A stretch of 64,000 bases of DNA from Mesorhizobium tamadayense (GCF_003863365.1 NZ_RQXT01000002.1:1-64000), one strand, 5' to 3'. Counted from the stretch's first letter, positions 7,646 to 18,403 are shown. Notes: a model not told the origin generated them from the sequence alone. Made by a program: numbers and translations.

Positions 7646-8046
7646 GCCTGCTCCAGTTCGACCAGCGTGCCGAAGAAATCCTTGGGATGCAGGAACAGCA
7701 CCGGCTTGCCATGCGCGCCGAGCTTCGGATTGCCGTCGCCGAGCACGCGGGCGCCGCTCGCCTTGAGACGATCGCGCGCGGCCAGGATGTCGTCGACCTC
7801 GTAGCAGACGTGATGCATGCCGCCCGACGGGTTCTTCTCGAGGAAGGCAGCAATGGGCGAAGCATCGCCCAGCGGCTCCAGCAGCTCGATCTTGGTGTTG
7901 CCGACATCGATGAACACGACGGTAACTCCATGCTCCGGCAGCGCCTGCGGTTCGCTCAGCCGCGCGCCCAGCGTATCGCGATACGCGGCCGTCGCCGCGG
8001 CCAGATCCGGTACGGCAAGCGCGACATGGTTCAGGCGTCCGAGCAT
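7642..8046 (-). CDS. mce: Methylmalonyl-CoA epimerase (VOC fold)
   Basis: 134 aa, vicinal-oxygen-chelate fold of two beta-alpha-beta-beta-beta modules. It interconverts (R)- and (S)-methylmalonyl-CoA in propionyl-CoA breakdown, feeding the B12-dependent mutase. Metal-ligand and family motifs visible: LNHVALAVPDL (His near residue 6), IELLEPLG, GMHHVCYEV (about 78-86), VLFLHPKDFFGTLVELEQ with the final Glu ligand. The frame is open to 8073, but the MLGRLNHVAL start at 8046 fits the family. It shares a transcript with rnj upstream and DUF1467 downstream. Confidence 0.88.
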   Translation of the reverse strand: MLGRLNHVALAVPDLAAATAAYRDTLGARLSEPQALPEHGVTVVFIDVGNTKIELLEPLGDASPIAAFLEKNPSGGMHHVCYEVDDILAARDRLKASGARVLGDGNPKLGAHGKPVLFLHPKDFFGTLVELEQA

Positions 8047-8061
8047 AGGGGCGTCCTCAGG

Positions 8062-8163
8062 ACAGTAAGGCAATAGGGCAGTACGGCAGTAGGGAAAGAC
8101 TAGGCAAGGTAGAAATCTATCGCCTTTTTCCCTACTGCCCTACTGCCTTACTCCCCTACTCCC
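8062..8163. repeat. Imperfect inverted repeat built from GGCAGTAGGG units
   Basis: The left arm 8062-8097 (units like GGGCAGTACGGCAGTAGGG) is the near complement of the right arm 8124-8163 (CCCTACTGCCCTACTGCC), with a loop of about 26 nt. It fills almost the whole gap between the rnj stop (8167) and the epimerase start (8046), so it would be a long intercistronic hairpin in their shared mRNA. Confidence 0.75.
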
Positions 8164-8166
8164 TTC

Positions 8167-9837
8167 TCACCTGGTCACAAACACCGTCACCAGCGGCTTC
8201 TTGCCCCAGGCTTCGTTGGCGGCGCCGCGCACGGCACGGCGCACGGCCTCCTGCACCAGGTCGAGGTCCTTTCGGCGCTGGCGGGGGATGGAGTCCACCG
8301 CGCCGATTGCCGCATCGAGCATCAGGTCTTCCAGCGTCTCACCGCTGGCATCGGCCTCCGCGATGCCGATCGCCACCAGATCGGGGTCGCCGGCAAGCTC
8401 GTATTTCTCGTCGAGCACGACATTGACCGCGACATGTCCGGCATAGGACAGCTTGCGCCGGTCGCGTATGCCCATCGCCTGGTCGGTACCGATCAAGTAC
8501 CCGTCCTTGTAGAGGCGGCCGAACGGTACCTGGTCGATGATCGTAGCGGGACCGGGCCAAAGCCTCAGCATGTCGCCGTCGCGCACCTGCGCCACCTGGC
8601 CGATGCCCGACATCGACATCAGCGAACCTTGCGCCACCAGATGCGCCGCCTCACCATGCACCGGCACGCCGATCTGCGGCCGTACCCATTCATACATCCT
8701 GCGCAATTCGCTGCGGCGCGGATGGCCGGAGACATGCACCAGCGCGTCGCCGTCCTCGATGATCTTTACACCGAGGTCGATCAGCCGGTTCTTGATCTCC
8801 AGAATTGCCTTCTCGTTGCCGGGAATGGTGCGCGAGGAAAACACCACCGTGTCGCCGGCCGTCAGCGCCACCGACTTCATCTCGTCGCGCGACAGCTTCG
8901 CCAGCGCCGCCAGCGGTTCGCCCTGGCTGCCGGTGCAGATGATCACCAGGTTCTCGCGCGGGATGAAGCCGTAATCCTCCTCGGCGATGAATTCCGGCAG
9001 GCCGTCCATGTAGCCGAGCTCGGTCGCGACATCGATGACGCGCTTCAGCGAGCGGCCGAGCACCAGGCATTGCCGGCCGGCATCGCGCGCTGCTCTCGCA
9101 ATCGAGACGATGCGCCCGACATTGGAGGAAAACGTGGTGACGGCGACACGACCTTTGGCGCTCTCGATAACGCCCTTCAGGCCCTCACCCACCGCCACTT
9201 CCGAGGGCGAATCCCCTTCCCTCAGCGCATTGGTGGAATCGCAGATCAGCGCCAGCACGCCTTTGTCGCCATAGGCGCGGAAGCGCGCCTCGTCGGTCTT
9301 CGGGCCGATCGTCGGCGCCGGGTCGATCTTCCAGTCGCCGGTGTGGATCACCGTGCCGGCCGGCGTGGTGATCGCCAGCGACATCGGCTCGGGGATGGAG
9401 TGCGCAACCGGTATCGCCTCGATCTCGAACGGCCCGATGGTGAACTTCTCGCCGGCCCGGTAGGTCGTCGCCGGGATCTTCGGCGCGCCCTGCTCGCCCT
9501 GCCGCTTGGCCTCGAGCAGGCCGGCGGCGAACGGCGTCATCCAGACCGGCACCTTGAGCCTCGGCCAGATGTCGAGCAGCGCGCCGTAATGGTCCTCATG
9601 CGCATGCGTGATGACGATGCCGCGCAAGCCGTCGAGGTTTTCTTCGATGAAGCGCGTGTCGGGCAGGATCAGATCGACGCCCGGGTGCGCGGTGTCGGGA
9701 AAGGTGACGCCGACATCGACGACGATCCACTCGCGCGCGTCTGCCGGCCCGTAACCGTAGAGGGCGAAGTTCATGCCGATCTCGCCGACACCGCCGAGCG
9801 GCGCGAACACGAGTTCGGCGTTTTCTCTATCCGCCAT
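8167..9837 (-). CDS. rnj: Ribonuclease J
   Basis: 556-aa metallo-beta-lactamase/beta-CASP nuclease with 5'-exo and endonuclease activity in RNA maturation and decay. The zinc motif HAHEDH is in GIVITHAHEDHYGALLD (about residues 76-92). Others are HTGDWKID, a Ser/Asp-rich CDSTNAL, the beta-CASP motifs HVSGHPRR and VPVHGEAAHL, and a C-terminal domain ending LVTVFVTR. Length is normal for RNase J. It follows birA across a 96-bp gap that holds a palindromic repeat (9876-9921), and precedes mce across another hairpin. Confidence 0.95.
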   Translation of the reverse strand: MADRENAELVFAPLGGVGEIGMNFALYGYGPADAREWIVVDVGVTFPDTAHPGVDLILPDTRFIEENLDGLRGIVITHAHEDHYGALLDIWPRLKVPVWMTPFAAGLLEAKRQGEQGAPKIPATTYRAGEKFTIGPFEIEAIPVAHSIPEPMSLAITTPAGTVIHTGDWKIDPAPTIGPKTDEARFRAYGDKGVLALICDSTNALREGDSPSEVAVGEGLKGVIESAKGRVAVTTFSSNVGRIVSIARAARDAGRQCLVLGRSLKRVIDVATELGYMDGLPEFIAEEDYGFIPRENLVIICTGSQGEPLAALAKLSRDEMKSVALTAGDTVVFSSRTIPGNEKAILEIKNRLIDLGVKIIEDGDALVHVSGHPRRSELRRMYEWVRPQIGVPVHGEAAHLVAQGSLMSMSGIGQVAQVRDGDMLRLWPGPATIIDQVPFGRLYKDGYLIGTDQAMGIRDRRKLSYAGHVAVNVVLDEKYELAGDPDLVAIGIAEADASGETLEDLMLDAAIGAVDSIPRQRRKDLDLVQEAVRRAVRGAANEAWGKKPLVTVFVTR

Positions 9838-9875
9838 GAATTCTTTCCTTCCTGGCCGCTCAGGCCAAGCCGTTA

Positions 9876-9921
9876 GAGCAATTCCAGGAAAAGCGTGTAA
9901 CGGCTTTCCGTCCGGAATTGC
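9876..9921. repeat. Palindromic repeat upstream of rnj (copy 1 of 2)
   Basis: GAGCAATTCCAGGAAAAG...GGCTTTCCGTCCGGAATTGC, with ends CAATTCC / GGAATTG and an inner GGAAA/TTTCC pair. A second, closely similar copy in the same orientation lies at 62153-62209, also just upstream of a minus-strand gene (pdxJ). Confidence 0.8.
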
Positions 9922-9933
9922 GCAAAAACAAAA

Positions 9934-10755
9934 CTATACCCGCGCCGACGCGACCGCGCCGAAATGCACGTCGCCGGCCGCGATCGTCAGAACAGATCCG
10001 TCATCGTCGCGGATCACGAAACGGCAGTCCTCGTCAATGGTCTCGAAGACGCCGCGCACCACATTGCCGTCAATTCTGACAGCAACCTCGCCGCCGAGCC
10101 CGGCCGCGCGCGCCAGCCAGCGCTTCCGGATCGCGGCGAGCCCGCGCCCTTCGTCCCACACTCTGGCATTCTCGCTCCAGGCATCCGAAAGCGCCAGGAA
10201 CAGCGTCTCGGCATTGCAATTGGCACCCAGCGCCTGCAGCGATGTCGCCGGATATGGCAAATCCTCAGGATAAGCCACGACATTGACGCCGATACCGACA
10301 GCGACGGCAAAGCGGCCGCCTTCGAGCATGGCCGACTCCAGCAGGATGCCGGCAAGCTTGGCGCCGGAAGCGAGCACGTCGTTCGGCCATTTCAGCTCGA
10401 AGCGGTTGCGTCCTTCGCTGCCGCCGTCCAGGCCAATGGCGATCCTGCCTTGCGGGACCACCGCGTCGAGCGCATCGGCGAGCGCCAGCCCGGCGACGAA
10501 GCCGAGCGTCGCGGCGAGCCGCAGCTCGCAGCCGGGAACCAGGAGCAGCGTCGCCGCCAGATTGCCTTCGGGCGTCGCCCAGGCGCGGCCGCGCCTGCCG
10601 CGGCCGCTTTCCTGCTTCTTCGAGACGACCCAGAGCTTGCCGGGATCGCCGGCCCGCGCATGCTCCAGCGCCAGCGCGTTGGTCGAGCCGACGCTGTCAT
10701 GGGTCTCGAGCCGGAACCCCTGCGACGCCGCGGTTGGAGCCAGCCGAAATGCCAT
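9934..10755 (-). CDS. birA: Biotin-[acetyl-CoA-carboxylase] ligase (no HTH domain)
   Basis: 273 aa. Adenylates biotin and transfers it to the carboxyl-carrier proteins. Motifs: SVGSTNALALEHA, the biotinyl-AMP loop ESGRGRRGRAW (about residues 50-60), KWPNDVLASGAKLAGIL (catalytic Lys region) and VGIGVNV. It starts directly in the ligase domain, so it lacks the DNA-binding repressor domain of E. coli BirA. The ATG at 10755 lies 4 nt after the nuoN stop, a linkage typical of Rhizobiales. Confidence 0.94.
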   Translation of the reverse strand: MAFRLAPTAASQGFRLETHDSVGSTNALALEHARAGDPGKLWVVSKKQESGRGRRGRAWATPEGNLAATLLLVPGCELRLAATLGFVAGLALADALDAVVPQGRIAIGLDGGSEGRNRFELKWPNDVLASGAKLAGILLESAMLEGGRFAVAVGIGVNVVAYPEDLPYPATSLQALGANCNAETLFLALSDAWSENARVWDEGRGLAAIRKRWLARAAGLGGEVAVRIDGNVVRGVFETIDEDCRFVIRDDDGSVLTIAAGDVHFGAVASARV

Positions 10756-10759
10756 CCGG

Positions 10760-12196
10760 TCAGAAGAAGGTCTTTGCGGCGGCTTCGGCATAGCTGCCGA
10801 TCGGCCCACCGATCAGCACGTAGAACAGCACGAAGGCGCCGCTGACGCCGAGCACGAGGCGCAGTTCGCTCGCCATCGGCACGAAGCCGCCGACCGGCTC
10901 GTCGAACCACATGAGCTTGATGATGCGCAGGTAATAGTAGGCACCCACCACCGAGGCCAGCACGCCGATGATCGCCAGCGCGTAGAGATTGGCGTTGATG
11001 GCGGCGAGGAACACGTACCACTTCCCCCAGAAGCCCGCGAGCGGCGGAATGCCGGCCAGCGAGAACATCAGGATGGTGAGGATGGTGGCCATGATCGGAT
11101 TGGTCGAGGCAAGGCCGGCGAGGTCGCCGATCTGCTCGACATTGCCCTCCTTGCGCCGCATGGCGAGGATGAAGGCGAAGGTGCCGAGCGTCATCACCAG
11201 ATAGATCAGCATGTAGATCGCGACGCCGCGCACGCCGGCCTGGCTGTTGGCGGCAAGGCCGACCAGGGCGTAGCCCATATGGCCGATCGAGGAATAGGCC
11301 ATCAGGCGCTTGATGTTGGTCTGGCCGATGGCTGCGAAGGCGCCGAGCACCATCGAGGCGATCGAGATGAAGACGACGATCTGCTGCCAGTCGGCGGCGA
11401 TCGGCCTGAAGGCGCCCATGGTGACGCGCACGATCAGCGCCATCGCCGCCATCTTCGGCGCTGCCGCGAGGAAGGCCGTGATCGGCGTCGGCGCGCCTTC
11501 ATAGACGTCCGGCGTCCACATATGGAACGGCACGGCGGAAATCTTGAAAGCGAGGCCGGCGAGCACGAAGACCAGGCCGAAGACGAGGCCGAGCTGACGC
11601 TCGCCGCTGCCGAGCGCCGTCGCGATCTCGTGGAAGCCGGTGTTGCCTGTGTAGCCGTAGACCAGCGAGATGCCGTAGAGCAGCATGCCCGAGGACAGCG
11701 CGCCGAGGACGAAATACTTCAGGCCCGCTTCGGTCGAGCGGAGGTTGTCCCGGTTGATCGCCGCCAGCACATAGATCGCCAGCGACTGCAATTCGAGCCC
11801 GAGATAGAGCCCGATCATGCCATTGGCCGAGATCATCAGCATCATGCCGAGCGTGCAGAGCAGGATCAGCACCGGATATTCGAACTTGTCGAAATGCTCC
11901 TGCCTGGCGAAGCGCATCGACATGACGAGCGTCACCGCCGAGCCGATCAGCGCCAGCGTCTTCATGAAACGACTGAAGGAATCCTGGACGAAAGCGCTGC
12001 CATAGGCAGTCCCCTCACCGCCGGAGAAGGCCAGCGACAGGCCCGTGACGACCAGCACCGCGACGGCGAGCCCGGTGACCGTCATCGTGTTGTCGGAGCG
12101 CGAATAGGCGCCCACCATCAAAAGCGCCAGCGCGCCGATAGCGAGGATCAGCTCCGGCGTCGAGAGCGAAAGGCTGGAGAGAAGGTCCGGCGTCAT
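10760..12196 (-). CDS. nuoN: NADH-quinone oxidoreductase subunit N
   Basis: 478-aa antiporter-like membrane subunit of complex I with about 14 TM helices. Visible features include [21 protein letters not shown] (the conserved Glu of TM5) and the discontinuous-helix/Lys region [20 protein letters not shown] (about residues 216-235). The Lys-bearing [14 protein letters not shown] is also present. Last nuo gene; a 13-nt gap separates it from nuoM, and birA follows closely. Confidence 0.96.
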   Translation of the reverse strand: MTPDLLSSLSLSTPELILAIGALALLMVGAYSRSDNTMTVTGLAVAVLVVTGLSLAFSGGEGTAYGSAFVQDSFSRFMKTLALIGSAVTLVMSMRFARQEHFDKFEYPVLILLCTLGMMLMISANGMIGLYLGLELQSLAIYVLAAINRDNLRSTEAGLKYFVLGALSSGMLLYGISLVYGYTGNTGFHEIATALGSGERQLGLVFGLVFVLAGLAFKISAVPFHMWTPDVYEGAPTPITAFLAAAPKMAAMALIVRVTMGAFRPIAADWQQIVVFISIASMVLGAFAAIGQTNIKRLMAYSSIGHMGYALVGLAANSQAGVRGVAIYMLIYLVMTLGTFAFILAMRRKEGNVEQIGDLAGLASTNPIMATILTILMFSLAGIPPLAGFWGKWYVFLAAINANLYALAIIGVLASVVGAYYYLRIIKLMWFDEPVGGFVPMASELRLVLGVSGAFVLFYVLIGGPIGSYAEAAAKTFF

Positions 12197-12209
12197 GGTT
12201 TTTCCCCAG

Positions 12210-13715
12210 TCAGTTCGCCGCCGCGGTCTGCGCGGAATTGATGGATTCGGTGACGTTGGTGACGAGCGCCTTGACCGACTGCGTTGTGACGTCGAACACC
12301 GGCGCCGGATAGACGCCGAAGAAGATGACCAGCACCACCAGCGGGTAGATGATCGCCTTCTCGCGCGGCGAGAGATCCAGCAGGTTCTTCAGGCTCTCCT
12401 TGGTCAGCGCGCCGAAGATCACCCGGCGGTAGAGCCAGAGCGCGTAAGCCGCCGACAGGATCACGCCGGTGGCGGCGAAGAAGGCCACCCAGGTGTTGAC
12501 CCGGAACACGCCGAGCATGGTCAGGAACTCGCCGACGAAGCCGCTGGTGCCCGGCAGGCCGACATTGGCCATGGTAAAGATCATGAACACGGCGGCGTAT
12601 TTCGGCATGTTGTTGACCAGCCCGCCATAGGCGTCGATCTCGCGCGTATGCATGCGGTCGTAGATGACGCCGACGCACAGGAACAGCGCGCCGGAGACGA
12701 GGCCGTGGCTGAGCATCTGGAACATCGCGCCCTGCACGCCCTCCTGGTTCATCGCGAAGATGCCCATTGTGACGAAGCCCATATGGGCGACCGACGAGTA
12801 GGCGATCAGCTTCTTCATGTCCTCCTGCATCAGCGCCACCAGCGAGGTGTAGATGATGGCGACAACGGAGAGCGTGAAGATGAGCGGCGCGAACATCTCG
12901 GATGCGATCGGGAACATCGGAAGCGAGAAGCGCAGGAAGCCGTATCCGCCCATCTTCAGGAGGATGGCGGCCAAGATCACCGAGCCCGCCGTCGGCGCCT
13001 CGACATGGGCATCTGGCAGCCAGGTGTGCACCGGCCACATCGGCATCTTCACCGCGAAGGAGGCGAAAAAGGCGAGCCACAGCCAAGTCTGCATGTTGGC
13101 CGGGAAGTTGTGCGTCAGAAGCGTCGTGATGTCGGTCGTGCCCGACTGGAAGAACATCGCCATGATGGCGAGCAGCATCAGCACCGAGCCGGCAAGCGTA
13201 TAGAGGAAGAACTTGAACGAGGCATAGACGCGCCGCTTGCCGCCCCAGACGCCGATGATGATGAACATCGGGATCAGGCCGCCCTCGAAGAAGACGTAGA
13301 AGAGTACGATGTCGAGCGCGCAGAACACGCCGATCATCAGCGTCTCAAGGATCAGGAAAGCGATCATGTAGGCCTTGACGCGCTTCTCGATCGCATCCCA
13401 CGAGGCCAGGATGCAGAGCGGCATCAGGAAGGTGGTCAGGATGACGAACAGCATCGAGATGCCGTCGACGCCCATATGGTAGGAAATGCCCGAATCCAGC
13501 CAGGCGTGCTTCTCGACGAACTGGAAGCCGGCCTGCGAATTGTCGAAGCCCTTCCAGATGAACAGCGACACCACGAAGGTGAACGCCGTCGTGATGAAGG
13601 CGATGGAGCGGATGTTGCGGCGCGCGTTTTCGCTGTCGTCGCTGATCGGCAGAATGAGGAGAACACCAACCAGCGGCAGGAAGGTGACCAGCGAGAGGAT
13701 TGGCCAGTCGGTCAT
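12210..13715 (-). CDS. nuoM: NADH-quinone oxidoreductase subunit M
   Basis: 501-aa proton-translocating, antiporter-like subunit with about 14 TM helices. Family motifs include [20 protein letters not shown] (conserved Glu, about residues 136-155), [21 protein letters not shown] (about 222-242) and [13 protein letters not shown]. Its ATG shares one base with the nuoL stop (TGATG at 13713-13717), suggesting translational coupling. Confidence 0.97.
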   Translation of the reverse strand: MTDWPILSLVTFLPLVGVLLILPISDDSENARRNIRSIAFITTAFTFVVSLFIWKGFDNSQAGFQFVEKHAWLDSGISYHMGVDGISMLFVILTTFLMPLCILASWDAIEKRVKAYMIAFLILETLMIGVFCALDIVLFYVFFEGGLIPMFIIIGVWGGKRRVYASFKFFLYTLAGSVLMLLAIMAMFFQSGTTDITTLLTHNFPANMQTWLWLAFFASFAVKMPMWPVHTWLPDAHVEAPTAGSVILAAILLKMGGYGFLRFSLPMFPIASEMFAPLIFTLSVVAIIYTSLVALMQEDMKKLIAYSSVAHMGFVTMGIFAMNQEGVQGAMFQMLSHGLVSGALFLCVGVIYDRMHTREIDAYGGLVNNMPKYAAVFMIFTMANVGLPGTSGFVGEFLTMLGVFRVNTWVAFFAATGVILSAAYALWLYRRVIFGALTKESLKNLLDLSPREKAIIYPLVVLVIFFGVYPAPVFDVTTQSVKALVTNVTESINSAQTAAAN

Positions 13716-15688
13716 CAGAGCATCATCCAGGTGACGAGAGCGGCCACGCCGATCAGCATGGCGAAGGCATAGTGGTAGAGATAGCCGGTCTGTAATTTGA
13801 CGACGCGGTTGGTGACGTCGACGACGCGTGCCGAGATGCCGTCGGGACCGAGCCCGTCGATAATGGCGCCGTCACCGGTCTTCCACAAGAACCTGCCGAG
13901 GCGCTTCGCCGGCCTCACGAACAGGAAGTCGTAGAGCTCGTCGAAGTACCATTTGTTGAGCAGGAAGCCGTAGAGCAGGCGATGGTTGGCGGCGACGCTT
14001 CGGGGCAGTTCCGGCGAGCGGATGTAGAACTTCCAGGCGACCGCGAAGCCGATGACCATGGCGATGAACGGCGCCACCTCGACCCAAAGCGGCAATTCGT
14101 GGATCTCGTGCAGGATATGGTTCTCCGGCAGCGTGAACAGCGACGCCTCCCAGAACTCGGCATAACCCTCGCCGATGAAAGCGCTATGGAAGGCGATGCC
14201 GGCGAAAAGCGCGCCCGCAGCCAGCAGATAGAGCGGCACCAGCATCACCGGTGGCGATTCATGCACGTGGTGCATGACTTCGTGGCTGGCGCGCGGCTCG
14301 CCGTGGAAAGTCATGAAGATCAGCCGCCAGGAATAGAAGCTTGTGAAGCAGGCGGCGACGACCAGGAGCACGAAGGCGGTGCCGGCAAACAGATTGTGGC
14401 TGGCAAAGGATGCTTCGATGATCGCATCCTTGGAGAAGAATCCCGCAGTGCCGATGACCGTCACCGGGATGCCGACGCCGGTCAGCGCCAGCGTGCCGAC
14501 CACCATCATCCAGTAGGTCTTGGGGATGAGCGTCCTCAACCCGCCCATCATGCGCATGTCCTGCTCGTCCGAGACGGCATGGATGACCGAGCCCGAGCCG
14601 AGGAACAGCAGCGCCTTGAAGAAGGCGTGCGTGAAGAGATGGAAGATCGCCGCGCCATAGGCGCCGACGCCGAGCGCCACGAACATGTAGCCTAGCTGCG
14701 AGCAGGTCGAATAGGCGATGACGCGCTTGATGTCGTTCTGGACCAAACCGACGGTCGCCGCGAAGAAGGCGGTGAAGGCGCCGATGAAGGTGACGACGGT
14801 CAGCGCCGAATATGACAGCTCGAACAGCGGCGACAGCCTCGCCAGCATGAACACGCCGGCCGTCACCATGGTCGCGGCATGGATCAGCGCCGAGACCGGC
14901 GTCGGGCCTTCCATGGCGTCGGGCAGCCAGGTGTGCAGCGGCACCTGCGCCGACTTGCCCATGGCGCCCATGAACAGCAGCAGGCAGACGATGGTCATCG
15001 CCGACTGCTTGTCGAGCGCATGGCCGAGGAAGGTCAGCACCGCGGCCCCCTGCGGTGCGCCTTCGGCCGGAATGAAGGTCGCCGCATTGGCGAAGATAGT
15101 GCCGAGATTGACCGAGCCGAACAGCACGAACACACCGAAGATGCCGAGCGCGAAGCCGAAATCGCCCACGCGGTTGACGACGAAGGCCTTGATTGCAGCG
15201 GCATTGGCGGATGGCTTCTTGTACCAGAAGCCGATCAGCAGATAGGAGGCGAGGCCGACGCCTTCCCAGCCGAAGAACATCTGCACCAAATTGTCGGCCG
15301 TCACCAGCATCAGCATCGCGAAGGTGAACAGCGACAGATAGGCGAAGAAGCGCGGCCGGTCCGGATCGTGGTGCATGTAGCCGATCGAGTAGATATGGAC
15401 CAGCGACGACACCGTGTTGACGACGACCAGCATCACCACCGTCAGCGTATCGATTCTAAGCGCCCATGGTGCATCGAGCCCCCCGGCCTGGATCCAGCGC
15501 AGGACCGGCACGGTGAACACCTCGCCATGGCCGAAGCCGACCGCAAAGAAGGCGATCCACGACAGCACCGCCGCGATCACCAGGAAGCCGGAAGTGATGT
15601 ATTCGGATGCCTTGGCGCCGAGCGAGGTGCCGAACAGGCCGACAATCAGGAAGCCGAGCAGCGGAAGGAAGACGATGGCCTGGTACAT
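13715..15688 (-). CDS. nuoL: NADH-quinone oxidoreductase subunit L
   Basis: 657-aa distal antiporter subunit with about 16 TM helices and the long lateral helix near the C-terminus. Motifs: [19 protein letters not shown] (conserved Glu), [35 protein letters not shown]. The frame extends to a TTG at 15703, but the ATG at 15688 ([13 protein letters not shown]) matches the family start and leaves an 11-nt gap after nuoK. Confidence 0.96.
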   Translation of the reverse strand: MYQAIVFLPLLGFLIVGLFGTSLGAKASEYITSGFLVIAAVLSWIAFFAVGFGHGEVFTVPVLRWIQAGGLDAPWALRIDTLTVVMLVVVNTVSSLVHIYSIGYMHHDPDRPRFFAYLSLFTFAMLMLVTADNLVQMFFGWEGVGLASYLLIGFWYKKPSANAAAIKAFVVNRVGDFGFALGIFGVFVLFGSVNLGTIFANAATFIPAEGAPQGAAVLTFLGHALDKQSAMTIVCLLLFMGAMGKSAQVPLHTWLPDAMEGPTPVSALIHAATMVTAGVFMLARLSPLFELSYSALTVVTFIGAFTAFFAATVGLVQNDIKRVIAYSTCSQLGYMFVALGVGAYGAAIFHLFTHAFFKALLFLGSGSVIHAVSDEQDMRMMGGLRTLIPKTYWMMVVGTLALTGVGIPVTVIGTAGFFSKDAIIEASFASHNLFAGTAFVLLVVAACFTSFYSWRLIFMTFHGEPRASHEVMHHVHESPPVMLVPLYLLAAGALFAGIAFHSAFIGEGYAEFWEASLFTLPENHILHEIHELPLWVEVAPFIAMVIGFAVAWKFYIRSPELPRSVAANHRLLYGFLLNKWYFDELYDFLFVRPAKRLGRFLWKTGDGAIIDGLGPDGISARVVDVTNRVVKLQTGYLYHYAFAMLIGVAALVTWMML

Positions 15689-15699
15689 GGTTGTTCCCG

Positions 15700-16008
15700 T
15701 CAACCCTTCATCTGGTTCACGTCTTCGACCGCGATCGAGCCGCGGTTGCGGAAGAAGACGACAAGAATGGCAAGTCCGATCGCGGCCTCGGCCGCGGCGA
15801 CCGTCAGCACGAACAGGGCAAAGACCTGTCCGACGAGGTCATGAAGCGCCGCCGAGAAGGCGACGAAGTTGATGTTGACCGCAAGCAGGATCAGTTCGAT
15901 CGACATCAGGATGACGATGATGTTGCGGCGGTTCAAAAAGATGCCGAACACGCCGAGCGTGAACAGGATCGCCGATACGGTCAGATAATGCGCGATGCCG
16001 ACGACCAT
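15700..16008 (-). CDS. nuoK: NADH-quinone oxidoreductase subunit K
   Basis: 102 aa, three TM helices with the two conserved membrane Glu residues of the proton path ([17 protein letters not shown], about residues 33-49; [15 protein letters not shown], about 69-83). It ends in [16 protein letters not shown], the usual C-terminus. It starts one base after the nuoJ stop. Confidence 0.96.
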   Translation of the reverse strand: MVVGIAHYLTVSAILFTLGVFGIFLNRRNIIVILMSIELILLAVNINFVAFSAALHDLVGQVFALFVLTVAAAEAAIGLAILVVFFRNRGSIAVEDVNQMKG

Positions 16009-16009
16009 C

Positions 16010-16630
16010 TCAGATACCCTCGCCCGACTTGACCTTGCGGATTTCCATGCCCGTTGCCGGCGTGCGGCCGACCTGGGCGGCGATCGACTGCCGCTTGACG
16101 CCTTCCTTGTGGCACAGCGTCAGCACGATGGCGCCGATCATGGCGACCAGAAGCACGAGGCCGGCAATCTGGAAGTAGTAGAGGTAGTCCGTATAGAGGA
16201 TGTCGCCGAGCGCCGCCGTGTTGGAGCGCGTGGCGAGATCCGGCGTCTGTTTGGCGACCGTCGAGGCAAGCTCCGGCGCGAAGCTGTAGCCGCCGAGCAC
16301 GACGATCAGCTCAGCCGCCAGGATCAGCCCGACCAATGCGCCGATCGGCGCATATTGCAGCGCGCCCTGCTTCATTTCGGCGAAATCGACGTCGAGCATC
16401 ATGACGACGAACAGGAACAGCACCATCACTGCGCCGACATAGACGACGAGCAGGATCATCGCCAGGAACTCGGCGCCCGTCAGCATGAACAGGCCGGCGG
16501 CGTTGAAGAAGGTGAGGATCAGGAACAACACGGAATGCACGGGGTTGCGCGACGAAATGACCATGAAGGCCGACGCCACGGCGATAAAGGCGAAGAGGTA
16601 GAAGAAGGCCGCCTCTAGTCCATTCAGCAT
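16010..16630 (-). CDS. nuoJ: NADH-quinone oxidoreductase subunit J
   Basis: 206 aa with five TM helices, including the conserved [20 protein letters not shown] segment (pi-bulge helix TM3, about residues 57-76). The C-terminal tail is hydrophilic and positively charged. It follows nuoI after a 238-bp gap, unusually long for this operon, which may mark an internal promoter or processing site. Confidence 0.95.
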   Translation of the reverse strand: MLNGLEAAFFYLFAFIAVASAFMVISSRNPVHSVLFLILTFFNAAGLFMLTGAEFLAMILLVVYVGAVMVLFLFVVMMLDVDFAEMKQGALQYAPIGALVGLILAAELIVVLGGYSFAPELASTVAKQTPDLATRSNTAALGDILYTDYLYYFQIAGLVLLVAMIGAIVLTLCHKEGVKRQSIAAQVGRTPATGMEIRKVKSGEGI

Positions 16631-16723
16631 GGGGTTCCCCCGGGTTCCTGTCGGATCGGACGTTCGTCCTTTCCGTTATTTCTGGCTCCGTACCGCCTCC
16701 GGTGTCGAAGCCGCGTGTTCCTA

Positions 16724-16772
16724 GCGCATGTTCCCGTCGGGTTCAAAGACCCCGATCGAAAGAAACATGCGC
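16724..16772. repeat. Inverted repeat in the nuoI-nuoJ gap
   Basis: GCGCATGTT (16724-16732) and AACATGCGC (16764-16772) are perfect 9-bp complements separated by 31 nt that include GGGTTC/GATCGAAA sequences. They form a possible hairpin in the only long gap (16631-16868) of the nuo cluster. No coding potential I trust lies in this gap. Confidence 0.6.
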
Positions 16773-16868
16773 AGCTCTTTCATTTCGTAGGATGATTTTG
16801 TCCGTGAAGCCTGCGGCTTTGCGGGATCACCCTCTGGACGAGGCCCTTGCCCCGTCCATGCCTCAAGG

Positions 16869-17360
16869 TCAGCGATAGGGCGCGTCCAGCGCGATGTTGC
16901 GCGCCAGCTCACGCTCCCAGCGATCGCCGTTGGCGAGCAGCTTTTCCTTGTTGTAGTAAAGCTCCTCGCGCGTCTCGGTCGCGAATTCGAAATTCGGCCC
17001 CTCGACGATGGCGTCGACCGGGCAGGCTTCCTGGCAGAAGCCGCAATAGATGCACTTCACCATGTCGATGTCGTAGCGCACGGTGCGCCGCGTGCCGTCG
17101 TTGCGGCGAGGGCCGGCCTCGATGGTGATCGCCTGCGCCGGGCAGATCGCTTCGCAAAGCTTGCAGGCGATGCAGCGCTCCTCGCCGTTCGGGTAGCGGC
17201 GCAGCGCATGCTCGCCGCGAAAGCGCGGGCTCACCGGCCCCTTCTCGTGCGGATAGTTGATCGTCTCCTTCGCCGCGAAGAACTGGCGCATCGACAGGAA
17301 GAAGGCGCTGACGAAATCCTTCAGCAGCAGGGCCTTTGCGGCTTGGGCAAGAGCGGACAT
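16869..17360 (-). CDS. nuoI: NADH-quinone oxidoreductase subunit I
   Basis: 163 aa carrying two [4Fe-4S] clusters (N6a, N6b) in the peripheral arm near the quinone site. The cluster motifs [12 protein letters not shown] (about residues 63-74) and [12 protein letters not shown] (about 102-113) are intact. The N-terminal amphipathic helix region is [20 protein letters not shown]. The frame is open further upstream, but MSALAQAAK at 17360 gives the family length and overlaps the nuoH stop by one base (TGATG at 17358-17362). Confidence 0.97.
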   Translation of the reverse strand: MSALAQAAKALLLKDFVSAFFLSMRQFFAAKETINYPHEKGPVSPRFRGEHALRRYPNGEERCIACKLCEAICPAQAITIEAGPRRNDGTRRTVRYDIDMVKCIYCGFCQEACPVDAIVEGPNFEFATETREELYYNKEKLLANGDRWERELARNIALDAPYR

Positions 17361-18403
17361 CACGCAAACCCCGTGATCTTGAGGAAGGCCGCGGTGGCGA
17401 CGACCATGAACAGCGAGATCGGCAGGAACACCTTCCAGCCCAGCCGCATCAGTTGGTCGTAGCGGTAGCGCGGCACGAACGCCTTCACCATCGAGAACAT
17501 GAAGAATACCAGGCAGACCTTGAGCACGAACCAGATCAGGCCTGGCACCCAGGTGAAGGGCGCGAAGTCGAACGGTGGCAGCCAGCCGCCGAGGAAGAGG
17601 ATGGTGGCCAACGCGCACATCAAGACGACGGCGACATACTCACCGAGGAAGAAGAGCAGGAACGGCGTCGACGAATATTCAACCATGTGGCCGGCGACGA
17701 GTTCCGATTCCGCCTCCACCAGATCGAACGGCGGGCGGTTCGTCTCGGCCAGAGCCGAGATGAAGAACACGATGAACATCGGGAACAGCGACAGCCAGTG
17801 CCAGTCGAGGAAGGTGTTGGGCAGGCCGAGCCTGGTGCCGAGACCGTCCTGCTGCGACAGGACGATGTCCGACAGATTGAGCGACCCGACGCAGAGCAGC
17901 ACGGTGACGATGACGAAACCGATCGAGACTTCGTAGGACACCATCTGCGCGGCCGAGCGCAGCGCGCCCAGGAACGGATACTTCGAGTTCGATGCCCAGC
18001 CGCCCATGATCACGCCATAGACCTCGAGCGAGGAGATGGCGAAGACGTAGAGGATGCCGACATTGATGTTGGCGATCGCCCAGCCCTGGTTGACCGGAAT
18101 GACGGCCCAGGCCGAGATCGCCAGCACCGCCGACACCAGCGGCGCCAGTAGGAAGACGCCCTTATTGGCGCCGGACGGGATGACCGGCTCCTTGAAGACG
18201 AATTTGAGCAGGTCGGCGAAGGCCTGCAGCGTGCCCCAGGGGCCGACGACGTTCGGGCCGCGGCGCAGCTGCACCGCCGCCCAGATCTTGCGATCGGCAT
18301 AAAGCACATAGGCGACGAAGATCAAAAGCACGACGATCAGCACGACCGACTTCAACAGGATCAGCAGCGCCGGCAGCACGTAGAAGGAGAAGAAGGTGTC
18401 CAT
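17360..18403 (-). CDS. nuoH: NADH-quinone oxidoreductase subunit H
   Basis: 347-aa membrane subunit with about 8 TM helices that forms the quinone chamber. Conserved loops: [23 protein letters not shown] (about residues 34-56) and [22 protein letters not shown] (about 210-231). The open frame continues to 18706 in another gene's sequence; [11 protein letters not shown] at 18403 fits the family and leaves a 2-nt gap after nuoG. Confidence 0.97.
   Translation of the reverse strand: MDTFFSFYVLPALLILLKSVVLIVVLLIFVAYVLYADRKIWAAVQLRRGPNVVGPWGTLQAFADLLKFVFKEPVIPSGANKGVFLLAPLVSAVLAISAWAVIPVNQGWAIANINVGILYVFAISSLEVYGVIMGGWASNSKYPFLGALRSAAQMVSYEVSIGFVIVTVLLCVGSLNLSDIVLSQQDGLGTRLGLPNTFLDWHWLSLFPMFIVFFISALAETNRPPFDLVEAESELVAGHMVEYSSTPFLLFFLGEYVAVVLMCALATILFLGGWLPPFDFAPFTWVPGLIWFVLKVCLVFFMFSMVKAFVPRYRYDQLMRLGWKVFLPISLFMVVATAAFLKITGFA

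Noticed and set aside
8062..8163. CRISPR-like reading of the short repeated units
   Set aside because: The units are about 10 nt, contiguous and arranged as an inverted repeat, with no spacers and no cas genes in the window.
10283..12241. Long plus-strand open frame (over 600 codons) opposite birA and nuoN
   Set aside because: It is antisense to well-identified genes, its product is Arg/His/Asp/Gln-rich with no recognisable domain, and such open antisense frames are expected from the codon bias of this GC-rich genome.
12195..13772. Plus-strand open frame of about 525 codons opposite nuoM
   Set aside because: Antisense shadow of nuoM: biased His/Glu/Arg composition, no ribosome binding site and no family resemblance.
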